Positions 1 through 8,700 of a DNA stretch of 10,888 bases are shown one piece after another. Positions within the stretch are counted from its first letter, which is position 1. Every line of letters begins with the position of its first letter. The position numbers were made by a program, and so were the translations under genes. The notes beneath the pieces are model-generated. The model was not told the origin of the DNA and did not search any database. It was given only the letters and a program-made list of their open reading frames with translations. The stretch lies in assembly GCA_012511915.1 (NCBI GenBank), contig JAAZFB010000241.1:1-10888 (forward strand). The letters run 5' to 3'. Source of the stretch: Clostridiaceae bacterium. Its GTDB lineage: Bacteria > Bacillota > Clostridia > Monoglobales > Firm-18.

Positions 1-1527
1 AGAGAGGCAAAGCCCGAGGATATGCGTGACGGCATAGTTATATCTGTTGCAAAAAATGCGGATGGTTGTTCAATGGATGCAATTAATATAATTATTTCAG
101 ATAAAAAAATAGGAGGAGTCATTACAGGATATGTAAACGATAGTTCGAGTCCGATTGTTACGCTTGATTATAATACCAAATATAAGGTGTTGAAAAACGC
201 TGAAAAATCAATTTCAAGTGTTGGTAATGGAATACTTGCATATCTTGATGCTTTTTCAAATATTGCATACATAGATGTAAGCAATTCCGCAGGATACAGC
301 TTTGGACTTCTGTTGAAAACGGTTAAGGGTAAAGGTATTTCAGGCATTGTTAAAATGGAGATTTATTCTCAGGACAATAAGATGCATGTTTACGAGCTTG
401 ACAATTCAGTAACAATAGACGGAAATAAATATAATGATGCTGACGAAATCATTGAAGCCATCGCAATTATAGGGCAGCTCACAATAAATGGAAAACAATT
501 ACCTAACGGTTGTTTCCCCGTCAGGTATTTGACTAATTCATATAATAAGATCATAAAAATTGATACTGCAGAAATGGGAAATGGTGAAGCAGATGACAAA
601 TTAATAACTATGGAAAACGGTAGGTATAACTATACAAGTGATGGTTGCCTTGGATATACCATACCCTTAAATGCGTCAAGTCGTGTGTTGAAAATCACAT
701 TACCGAATAATTATACAATTACGGATTTGGAAAATGAAAATAATTTGAATTTTACAACTGCGTCATCTGCATTTAAAAAAGGTTCAACGTATGGTGTTGC
801 GGCGTATAAATGTGATTCAAATTCTTATTTTCCAGAATTGTTGATTACTATTGGTGGGTATGGTTTCAACTATACAGATCCACTTATGATGATAAGTTCA
901 ATAAGTGAGGCATACGATGACGAAAGTCAAACCACGCTACCATATGTCAAAGGCATAAAACAAGGAAACGAAGTAAGCGTCAAGGTTTCGGAACGTTTTG
1001 CAGAGGATTTTAATAGCCGCAATTTTGTTGTTGGCGATGTTATACGTTATATTTCCGATAATCAAGGAAAAATGATAGTAATAGACGGTTCGCCTGCTGT
1101 GGTAAAATATAATCTAAATAGTAAAAAAATTATGCTTGGTAATATTGATCAAGGGTCAACACTTGATCTGAATTCTACAAAAACCACAGATAAGAGTGCT
1201 CATTTAATGTATGGATATGCAAAATTTCGACAGCAGGGATTGCTCCAAGTTGCATATATTACATACGGAAACGGAACCGAATATAACATTCGTCCAGATA
1301 ATATAGATTGGGATTCAAATTTGATATATGTTAATATCAGTGCTTCGGTGCCAGTTACTGTTTTTGATTCTTCTAAGCGTACGGGAAAGCAGGTTTATTC
1401 CGGAACATATGATGATATTAAAGATTATTCGCATAACGGTGATGAATATTCAAGAGTTTTGTTAAAATACAGAAGCAGTGAACTTAAGGAAGTAATTGTG
1501 TTTAATGATTCATCACTCGCAGAATAA
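1..1527 (+). CDS. S-layer-type surface protein, C-terminal part (5' end outside window)
   Basis: The frame is open from the first base of the window, so the ATG at 22 is probably internal and the true start lies upstream; the stop is TAA at 1525-1527. About 508 codons are visible. No catalytic motif is seen. The sequence is rich in Asn, Ser, Thr, Tyr and short beta-type stretches. The last 220 or so residues (about nt 870-1524) resemble the C-terminal module I associate with clostridial proteins carrying S-layer homology (SLH) domains: a 'GDVIRY' turn followed by 'DNQGKM' near 1036-1072, a 'TVFDSSK' segment near 1360, a 'DDIKDY' segment near 1410, and a final 'KEVIVFND' strand. Any SLH anchor or enzymatic domain would lie upstream of the window. 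The role is probably cell-wall-associated scaffold or glycan-binding protein. The next gene starts 29 bp downstream, so the two may be co-transcribed. Coding status is certain; the family call rests on recalled similarity only. Confidence 0.6.
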   Translation, partial: REAKPEDMRDGIVISVAKNADGCSMDAINIIISDKKIGGVITGYVNDSSSPIVTLDYNTKYKVLKNAEKSISSVGNGILAYLDAFSNIAYIDVSNSAGYSFGLLLKTVKGKGISGIVKMEIYSQDNKMHVYELDNSVTIDGNKYNDADEIIEAIAIIGQLTINGKQLPNGCFPVRYLTNSYNKIIKIDTAEMGNGEADDKLITMENGRYNYTSDGCLGYTIPLNASSRVLKITLPNNYTITDLENENNLNFTTASSAFKKGSTYGVAAYKCDSNSYFPELLITIGGYGFNYTDPLMMISSISEAYDDESQTTLPYVKGIKQGNEVSVKVSERFAEDFNSRNFVVGDVIRYISDNQGKMIVIDGSPAVVKYNLNSKKIMLGNIDQGSTLDLNSTKTTDKSAHLMYGYAKFRQQGLLQVAYITYGNGTEYNIRPDNIDWDSNLIYVNISASVPVTVFDSSKRTGKQVYSGTYDDIKDYSHNGDEYSRVLLKYRSSELKEVIVFNDSSLAE

Positions 1528-1540
1528 TGCTGTTTTTAAC

Positions 1541-1547
1541 AAGGGGG
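1541..1547 (+). promoter_or_regulatory. Ribosome binding site that selects the GTG start at 1557
   Basis: The purine run AAGGGGG lies 9 nt before GTG 1557. No ATG in this frame occurs closer to the first conserved residues of the lyase, and the protein read from this GTG has a plausible family N terminus, so the site fixes the start. Confidence 0.6.
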
Positions 1548-1556
1548 AAGACGTAA

Positions 1557-3242
1557 GTGTTTGATGTTTTTAGGGACAGAGAAATGTGGGTGAAATTCAG
1601 ATGTGATAAGGCATACAGACCGCTTTTGGATATGTTGATGAAGGAATATTCTGAGGTTTGTGCAGATGCAGAAATCCCACAACTGCCTTTTAGCTTATGG
1701 TATTCAGCAGTGACAAAGGGCGAGAGACAAGAATATGATTATTTGTATATTAAACGCAGAAGACAAATGTCTGTATATGCGCTCTTGTCTATGCTTTATC
1801 CGGAAAAAAATGAATATATTGAAAAATTGCAGGATGTAATAAATGTAATATGTGAAGAATATTCATGGTGCCTACCGGTGCATCTTTCAACGAAACTTTT
1901 GAATAAAAGGGAAACTATTGATTTGTTTGCCGCAGAAACTGGATTGTATTTTGCCGAAATAAAATATATTCTCCATGATAGTCTAGCACCACTGATAATA
2001 GAACGTATGACAAGGGAGATAAAGTGGCGCATTACTGATTCAATGAAAGATAATGTTTATGGTTTCGAAAAGGTAAGAAACAATTGGGCAGCGGTGTGTG
2101 GAGCTTCTGTAGGTGTAACATTACTTTATGAAGACCGCGACGCATTTAAGGTATTAAGGCCTAGAATAGAAGAAACGATGAAAAATTATCTTGCAGGGAT
2201 AGAGGATGATGGTTCTGTAAGTGAAGGCGCAACATACTGGCAATATGGTTTTGGTTTTTATTTGATTTACTGTGATATGATCAGCCGGTTTACAGGTGAT
2301 GGAAGAAGCTTTACAGAGGACGATAAGCTGCGGAGAATTGCCGGATTTTATTCGTCAATATGCATGAGTAACGGTTGTAAATATTCCTTCGGGGATTCAA
2401 GCGCAAAGGTCGGTTTTAACATCGGAAATTTTTACTATATAAACAACTGCTTTGATGTAAGCGTACCGCCACTTAAATATGGAGGTTTAAGTTGCAATAA
2501 GTTTTCATGGGCGCTAAGAAGCTTTCTTTATTACAATCCAGATGTTGTGGGTAAAAGTGCGGATAATGGTGTAAGTTATTATGAAAAGATTCAGTGTTGT
2601 GTGGTAAGAAAGCATAGGTATGCCTTTGCTATAAAAGGAGGTAATAATGATGAGGGAGGAACGCATAATCACAATGATATTGGTTCATTTGTCTTAACAG
2701 CAAACGATAAGCAGCTTTTATGTGATTTGGGTGCACCTCTATACAGTTTACAATCATTAGCAATTGATAGCTACAAAAGTGTTTTAGAAAGATCATCAAA
2801 GGGTCACAATGTTCCGATAATAAATTCATGCGCACAGGGTCATGGAAAGGAATATTACGGTAAACTCAGTATCCGTGATAATGTAATAACCGTTGATATG
2901 AAAAATGCTTATCCTGTAAAAATAAATAGCCTTTTGAGAAAAGTGGAACTTTTAGAAGATAAAGTAATTCTTACGGATGAGTATGATAATAATATTGATT
3001 TAAAAGAACGTTTTATTACTGAAATAAAACCTGAAATTTCAAATGGTAAAATTATCATTGAAGGCTTGACAATATCTTGCGGTGAGTATATGAAAGTGAA
3101 TGTTGAGGAAAGGCATACATTGGGGCACGGCGGTGAAAAAAGAACGGTGTTTCTTATTGATATCAGCTCAAATGGAAAAAAGGGTGAAATGAAGTTTGAA
3201 TTTTTAATTGACCAAAGTATTACAAGAAACGATTCATTATAG
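1557..3242 (+). CDS. Heparinase II/III-type polysaccharide lyase, probably cytoplasmic
   Basis: The protein has 561 residues with a GTG start. It matches the architecture of heparinase II/III lyases (PL12/15/17/21-like): an N-terminal alpha/alpha-toroid of about 310 residues and a C-terminal beta-sandwich. Visible family motifs are WCLPVH (104-109), NNW (175-177) within the helical barrel, the EGATYWQYG block (223-231) containing the Tyr that often acts as catalytic acid/base, and HNHNDIG (370-376), the hallmark of the Heparinase_II_III domain. These enzymes cleave uronic-acid-containing polysaccharides or oligosaccharides by beta-elimination. There is no signal peptide: the N terminus is polar (MFDVFRDREMW). 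It therefore probably works inside the cell on imported oligosaccharides, unlike the secreted proteins downstream. It lies 29 bp after the S-layer-type gene and may share its transcript. Substrate (pectin backbone, alginate, heparin-like or other) cannot be decided. The family is confident; the PL number is not. Confidence 0.85.
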   Translation: MFDVFRDREMWVKFRCDKAYRPLLDMLMKEYSEVCADAEIPQLPFSLWYSAVTKGERQEYDYLYIKRRRQMSVYALLSMLYPEKNEYIEKLQDVINVICEEYSWCLPVHLSTKLLNKRETIDLFAAETGLYFAEIKYILHDSLAPLIIERMTREIKWRITDSMKDNVYGFEKVRNNWAAVCGASVGVTLLYEDRDAFKVLRPRIEETMKNYLAGIEDDGSVSEGATYWQYGFGFYLIYCDMISRFTGDGRSFTEDDKLRRIAGFYSSICMSNGCKYSFGDSSAKVGFNIGNFYYINNCFDVSVPPLKYGGLSCNKFSWALRSFLYYNPDVVGKSADNGVSYYEKIQCCVVRKHRYAFAIKGGNNDEGGTHNHNDIGSFVLTANDKQLLCDLGAPLYSLQSLAIDSYKSVLERSSKGHNVPIINSCAQGHGKEYYGKLSIRDNVITVDMKNAYPVKINSLLRKVELLEDKVILTDEYDNNIDLKERFITEIKPEISNGKIIIEGLTISCGEYMKVNVEERHTLGHGGEKRTVFLIDISSNGKKGEMKFEFLIDQSITRNDSL

Positions 3243-3318
3243 AGAAATTATCATAATTAGTGTTTAGTATTACTTATAGAGGGATGAGAAAGTTTTATAT
3301 ATTAAGAAGTTGAAAAAA

Positions 3319-3380
3319 GTAAAATCAACGAAAAATAGGTGCTGTCCGTTGATTTTATATGAAAAAAATTTGACAGCACC
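3319..3380 (+). promoter_or_regulatory. Candidate H-type RNA pseudoknot in the 5' leader of the next gene
   Basis: Two perfect inverted repeats are interleaved. Stem 1 pairs 3321-3330 (AAAATCAACG) with 3347-3356 (CGTTGATTTT), and extends by one A-T and one G-T pair to 3319/3358. Stem 2 pairs 3338-3346 (GGTGCTGTC) with 3372-3380 (GACAGCACC). Loop 1 is 7 nt (3331-3337), there is no nucleotide between stem 2's first arm and stem 1's second arm, and loop 3 is 13-15 nt and A-rich. This is the geometry of a coaxially stacked H-type pseudoknot. The element ends 10 nt before AGGAGG (3391-3396) and 24 nt before ATG 3405, so it could control translation of that gene. I recognise no known riboswitch class. 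Alternatives are two mutually exclusive hairpins, or a short mobile-element remnant whose ends are the stem 2 arms. The repeats are certain; the RNA fold and function are inferred. Confidence 0.55.
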
Positions 3381-3404
3381 CAAAATTTTAAGGAGGATTA
3401 TAAA

Positions 3405-5581
3405 ATGAGAAAAAGAATGCTGAGTTTGTTGGTTGTACTTGCTATGATAATTGGCACAGGTGCGTTTAACACAAATGTGTTTGCAGAAGACACTATAGGT
3501 GATTTTTGTATCCAGTATTCCCTTGACGGCGGGGCGAATTACATATCTGTTCCAGGTTGCTCGGAAGGTACAACTTCATACAATGTATCGCTTCCGAATG
3601 ATACAAATCAGGTTAAGCTGAGAGTGATTACAAGTGACGGTGAAGAACAGGTATGTACTCCGATGTTTCGCAGGCGGAGGCAAATGTTACCTCTTTTACA
3701 GGTTACAATAACATAAGCGATTCGACTGCAAATAGTCTATATGCAAGGTATTTCAAAATTCCTATGTCGCCGGACAAAACTAGTGATTATTCTTCTATCG
3801 GCAAAGCTCTCAGTATGAACATGCCTTCGGTTGACGGTGTTATACCTATAAAGGCTGAGCATGGAAGAGGTATAATTAGTTATAAGGCTGGCGAAAGCAC
3901 TGTAAATTATACCATAAACTTTACGGCAAAGCAGCCAAGGATAACAAGCTTTAACAAGATTATGACAGAAAAATCAGGAAATGCCGCCGGTCTTACTGGT
4001 TATGACGATTTGGGAATTACCTATATCAGCGGTGCCGCAGTAAATAATGATAATGGTTCGATTATTAACTCAATAACACTGAACGGAAGTAGTGGTACAG
4101 CTGTTGATGCGAGATTGTGGGCGCTGGCAAATGTGCATCCGAGCCTTGTCGGAGCAAGTATGTTTATGATGCCGGCTGAGCAGATGGTAGCATCCGGAAG
4201 CTACTCAAGAACCAATCTGACGGCTGAATTCTTTAATTTTACTGCCGAGTATCCGTGTACGGTTACTGTACTCTTGGCACAGGCAGCGACAGCTGATTCG
4301 GTTTACCTTACAGCAGACAGCGGCTGGGCCTGTGTTAACAACGGTGATGATATGGCCGGTACCGTAGCAGCTATTGGCTCGGAGACTCCTCAGCCTCCGA
4401 GAACCTTTAATAACTTCTCTGAGATTGGCGCAATTGCCTATCAGTGGAGGGCACAGGGACGTTCGATGGGCGAAAGCAACACATATGTTAAGTACAGAAG
4501 TGGTAATCCCGGCCTTACGGAAGACTTGACAAGTACTCATGTTGATTTATCAGCCAAGCTTAAATATGTTTATCAGAAGAGCTTTGACGCAGGAGAAACA
4601 ATAAATATCTATAATCCGGGCTCAATTACCAACGTTGAGCAAACGGCAGTTATGCCTGTAATGGTACAGTATTATATTCCCGATAGCATTGCCGGTAAAG
4701 TTATTGATGAAGATTTTGAAGAACAAGTATCCACAAACCCTAACTACAGTATAGCAGGAGGTTGGGAATTAGACGGAACCGCAGGCTCTGATACGGGATA
4801 TTCAGGTAGCGGAGAAGCACTGTGCGTAGGATATGCTCCGGGAAAAACACTAACGGCAGGTGTTGAAGTAACCTCTGAATATTATTTACCGATTAGCTAT
4901 GCATCCCAAACGGGACTTGTGTATTTTAAATTTGATTTTTTCAAAGGAGAAAAAACAAATAATACAAAGTTATATTTAAGTTCTTCAAATCAATATAATT
5001 CATCAACCAATGTTGAATTGACAGATTTGAGTAATACTAATACTGCCAATTGTGATATAGGTGTATGGTATAATATCGAAATTTTGGTTGATTTAGACAA
5101 GAATAATTATACCTTGAGTGTATTTAACTCGGATGGTAGTTTGAAATACGAAAAAACAGGCGAATATAACGAAGAAACCGTTCGTTACATAAGCTTTGGA
5201 ACAACAGCTTCAAATAATTGGGCAGGTCAATACAATATTTCCGGATATGCAACAAAAATAGACAACTTTGAAGTACATACTCATTATAACCAAAGTCTTA
5301 TAGATTTGCAAGAAAGCGGGGATAATTTTACAGCAAATGCAGAATTTTACAGCTGCAGCTGGAAGTCAAACTCTTACCTTATTTTGCTTGCGGCATACAG
5401 TTCGGACGGAGAATTACTCGCAATTAAAGATTTAGAATATTTGAGCCCGGTAGCATTACAAGATGGAAAAATTAATCAGGCTCTTTCAATGCCTTCAGTT
5501 GACAATGCGACAAAATATAAGGCGTTTCTTTGGTATGACGATCGAACCCCTGCTTGCTCAGCGGAAGAAATTGATTTATAA
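3405..5581 (+). pseudogene. Secreted jelly-roll (LamG-like) protein, frameshifted and 3'-truncated
   Basis: AGGAGG at 3391-3396 precedes ATG 3405 by 8 nt. The start encodes a clear signal peptide (MRKRMLSLLVV..., probable cleavage after VFA, residue 27). The reading frame of 3405 ends at TAA 3714-3716, with a Arg-rich, unlikely tail (FRRRRQM). The protein-like sequence continues in the -1 frame, open from 3644 to TAA 5579-5581. So the gene carries a one-base frameshift somewhere in 3644-3655; the restored product would have about 725 residues. In order it shows an N-terminal beta-rich region, an unrecognised region at about 3720-4690 that may be a carbohydrate-binding beta-sandwich, a LamG-like jelly roll (about 4700-5280, ending IDNFEVHTH), and a 100-residue C-terminal module shared with the downstream esterase. 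No catalytic residues are seen. The stop replaces a Ser codon of the paralogue and homology continues past it. Programmed frameshifting is unlikely because no slippery heptamer is visible; an assembly error is possible. Confidence 0.75.
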
Positions 5582-5602
5582 TAATTGTTAGAAGTAAGAA
5601 TA
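5261..5602 (+). repeat. Segment shared with 6985-7326 of the downstream esterase gene
   Basis: From GACAACTTTGAAGTACATAC (5261) to AGAATA (5602) this region aligns without gaps to 6985-7326 at a constant offset of 1724. It encodes a roughly 100-residue beta-rich module (NFTANAEFYSCSW ... KYKAFLW.DD) that I associate with C termini of clostridial carbohydrate-active proteins; it may be an FN3-like spacer or binding module. The DNA-level similarity shows that the two genes are recent paralogues or have exchanged sequence. The alignment crosses the stop codon of the upstream gene. Confidence 0.8.
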
Positions 5603-5654
5603 ATATGTATATATAATTAATTTGGTGGAATACGAAACCGTATCGGCAACAAGA
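5582..5654 (+). pseudogene. Decayed 3' remnant of the preceding gene, homologous to the downstream esterase
   Basis: Coding homology to the 5731-9738 gene continues beyond the stop at 5579-5581. The codons TTG, AGA and ATA in 5585-5602 match in register those at 7309-7326 (offset 1724), where the paralogue reads SKLSELRI; here two tandem TAA codons stand in place of its Ser and Lys codons. After a net loss of 194 bp relative to the paralogue, 5619-5651 matches 7537-7569 at 31 of 33 positions; translated, it reads NLVEYETVSAT against NLVDYETVLAT. A stop follows at 5672. So the upstream gene once continued into the region that in its neighbour leads to the CE4 domain. A TATAAT sequence at 5612-5617 lies in this relic, but no good -35 partner was found. 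Confidence 0.75.
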
Positions 5655-5730
5655 AAATCGGGCGAATTAGAATGAATTGCGGGGAATATAGAATTATGAT
5701 AAAAAATAAAGACAGGAGGATTATATTGCT

Positions 5731-8700
5731 ATGAAAAGAAAAAGAATACTTTCTGTAATTTTGGTTATTTCAATGCTATGTGCAAATTTGTTTTCTTTAG
5801 CATTGTCGGTAAATTCATCGACGCTAATACTTACTGAAACAATAATTTTAAATGAAGATTTTGAAAACGGTGTTACTGCAAGCACCGACCCGGCTAACGA
5901 GGGTGGTTTTTTGCTTAATGATAAGGCGGGTACAGATACCGGATACAACAGCACAACAGCTTTTTGTCCCGGATTTGCTCCGGGAAAAACCACCGCAAGA
6001 GATACAGACAGAACGAGCAAGTATTTTTTACCGCCCGATAAAATTGCAAACAGCGGACAATACTATTTCAAATTTAGTTTTTATCGTGGAGAGAAAACAA
6101 AACACAACTATATAAAATTAGGACCTGACGAAATATCTACGGGTTTGAGTTCTGAAATGCAATATACTGCCGGTTGTGCTGCGAAAACCTGGTATTTTGT
6201 TGAAATAATGGTGGATTTGGATAATGACACATATAATTTAGAAGTTTTAACAAGCGATGATAGCGAACAATACACTCTAAGCGGTTCATATACTTATGAT
6301 GTAGTAAGCAATATTTCTTTTACTATAAGAGATTCAAACTCAATAGGAGGTAGTAGTAATGTTACCGGTAATGCCACTAAAATAGATAATCTTTATATTT
6401 CGAGATTCTCCTATGAAGAACCGGCAGAAATAATTGCCGGCAGGGTTGTTAGTGAAGATTTTGAAAACGGTGTTACTGCAAGTATCAATCCACTTCAAGA
6501 CGGCGGTTTTGTGCTTAATGATAAGGCGGGTACAGATACCGGATACAACAGCACAACAGCTTTTTGTCCCGGATTTGCTCCAGGACAAACCACCGCAAGA
6601 GATGTAGACAGAACGAGCAAGTATTTTTTACCGCCTGATAAAATTGCAAATAGCGGGCAATGCTATTTCAAATTTGATTTTTATCGTGGAGAGAAAACAA
6701 AACACAACTATATAAGATTAGGACCTGACGAAGCAACTACGGGTTTGAGTTCTGAAATGACTTATACTGCCGGTTGTGCTGCGAAAACCTGGTATAGTAT
6801 AGAAATAATGGTGGATTTGGATAATGACACATATAATTTAAAAGTATTAAACAGCGATGATAGCGAACAATACACTATAAGCGGTTCATATACTTTTGAT
6901 GTAGTAAGCAATATTTCTTTTACTATAAAAGATTCAAACTCAATAGGTGGCAGTAGTAATGTTACCGGTAATGCCACTAAAATTGACAACTTTGAAGTAC
7001 ATACTCATTTTAACCAAAAAAATATAGATTTACAAAAAAACGAGGATAATTTTACAGCAAATGCGGAATTTTACAGTTGCAGCTGGAAGTCGGAATCTTA
7101 CAATCTTTTTCTTTCAGCATACAGTTCAGACGGAAGGTTATTAAAAGGTAAATCAACAAGATTTGAAAGTCCCATAAAATTGCAAGATGAAATCATTAGC
7201 CAGGAACTTTCAATACCTTCAGTTGCCAATGCGACAAAATATAAGGCGTTTCTTTGGCGTGACGATATTGCTCCTTATTGCTTAGTGGGAGAATTTGATT
7301 TATCAAAATTGTCGGAGTTAAGAATAAACGATGTGCCTTATGAGGAATTTGATAAAGATGAAACGAATTCTGAAATAAATGTTTGTGCCGAGAGTTATCC
7401 GACACTATCAGCAACGGCAGTTGACGAAAATTCAACAGTTTCTGTTGTTCAGCCGAGCAATGAAAACGGTGGTATAGGAACGATTACGGTTATTCCTCAA
7501 GGTGAGCAAAGTGGAAGGACTTATGTATTTAAAATCAATTTGGTGGATTACGAAACCGTATTGGCAACAGCGCAAAAAGTTAAAAACGGCGCGGATGCAG
7601 TAGTTGCATTTTTCCACGATGATGGAGGACAAGGCAGTGCTTCATTCCTCAGCAAGGAGTTTGCAAAAAACAACTTGAATGGTACAATAGCTATGATAGG
7701 AACAAATATTGTTGAAGGTGAAGATGATGCTGATATAGAAAATTGGAGGAGTATTTTAGACAACTCCAACGGCAGACTTAATTTGGCAAGCCATAGCTAT
7801 AGCCATCAATATTTAGGTCAAACAGATGATGAACATACTGTTTATTTTGATGGTGTTCCAACAACTTATCCTGCCGGACGTATGACACGTGAAATTGCAG
7901 GTGAAAGAGTAAGAATTAACGGTCTTTTCCCGAATGAAAGAGTGCTTACTTTTGCTAAACCGGGTGTTACAAAGCCGGATGGGGTTACAACGCAGTTAAG
8001 TACTGCGACAAGAGCTATGATAAGAGAAAACTACATAGCTATGAGGGACACAGGTCATGAAGTAGGAACATTACCTCCTGCTGATTATTATCAGGTAACA
8101 AGCCTTATGGCAAGGGTCGGCGAAGCCGAGCTTTCAGATTGGAGAAATGCTCTTACAAGCGTTATAGAAAATAAGGGATTGCTTGTTTATTTGTTCCATG
8201 GATTTTCTGACAGCGCAAACGGTCTTACCAGCAGTAAGGCGGATGTTTCTGCTCTTCTTAATGATATGGGAGATCAGGTTGCACAAAATAAGATTTGGAG
8301 TGCAAAGTTTGATGAAGCTATGCAGTATTCAAAAGAATACGAAAACATCACGAGCATAGAAGCACGAAATTATGCACCACAGAATTATATGACCGTTTCG
8401 GTTACGGATAGTATAAGCTGTATTGACCCTACGATTACGCAAGGGAAATTTGCAAATCGTGATATGTATGATTATCCGATTACGATAAAGACAGAAATTC
8501 AATATGATTGGGATTATGTAAAGCTTACACAAAACTATGACAATAGGACTGAGGTTGTTAATACATTTGTTGAAAATGATAAGCGTTATGCTTATGTAAA
8601 TGTTGTTCCTGACCAAGAGGCAGCGGTTTTGACTCAGGCGACATCATCTGATTATGTAGGTACAATTTCATCGGGCGGAGCTGCAATAGAAGGTTTTGAC

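Noticed and set aside
3370..3404. TTGACA (3370-3375) with TATAAA (3399-3404) as a promoter
   Set aside because: The 23-bp spacing is too long, and transcription would begin after the Shine-Dalgarno.
3319..3716. The pseudoknot as stimulator of programmed -1 frameshifting for the two overlapping frames at 3644-3716
   Set aside because: The pseudoknot is in the untranslated leader about 265 nt upstream of the overlap, whereas a stimulator lies a few bases downstream of a slippery site; no slippery heptamer is present either.
4205..4540. Minus-strand open frame of 111 codons inside the jelly-roll gene, and the other minus-strand frames across the window
   Set aside because: They lie opposite well-supported + strand coding sequence, lack ribosome binding sites and show no recognisable protein features.
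5677..5700. TTGCGG and TATGAT as a promoter for the esterase gene
   Set aside because: The 12-bp spacer is too short and other -35 candidates at proper distance are poor.
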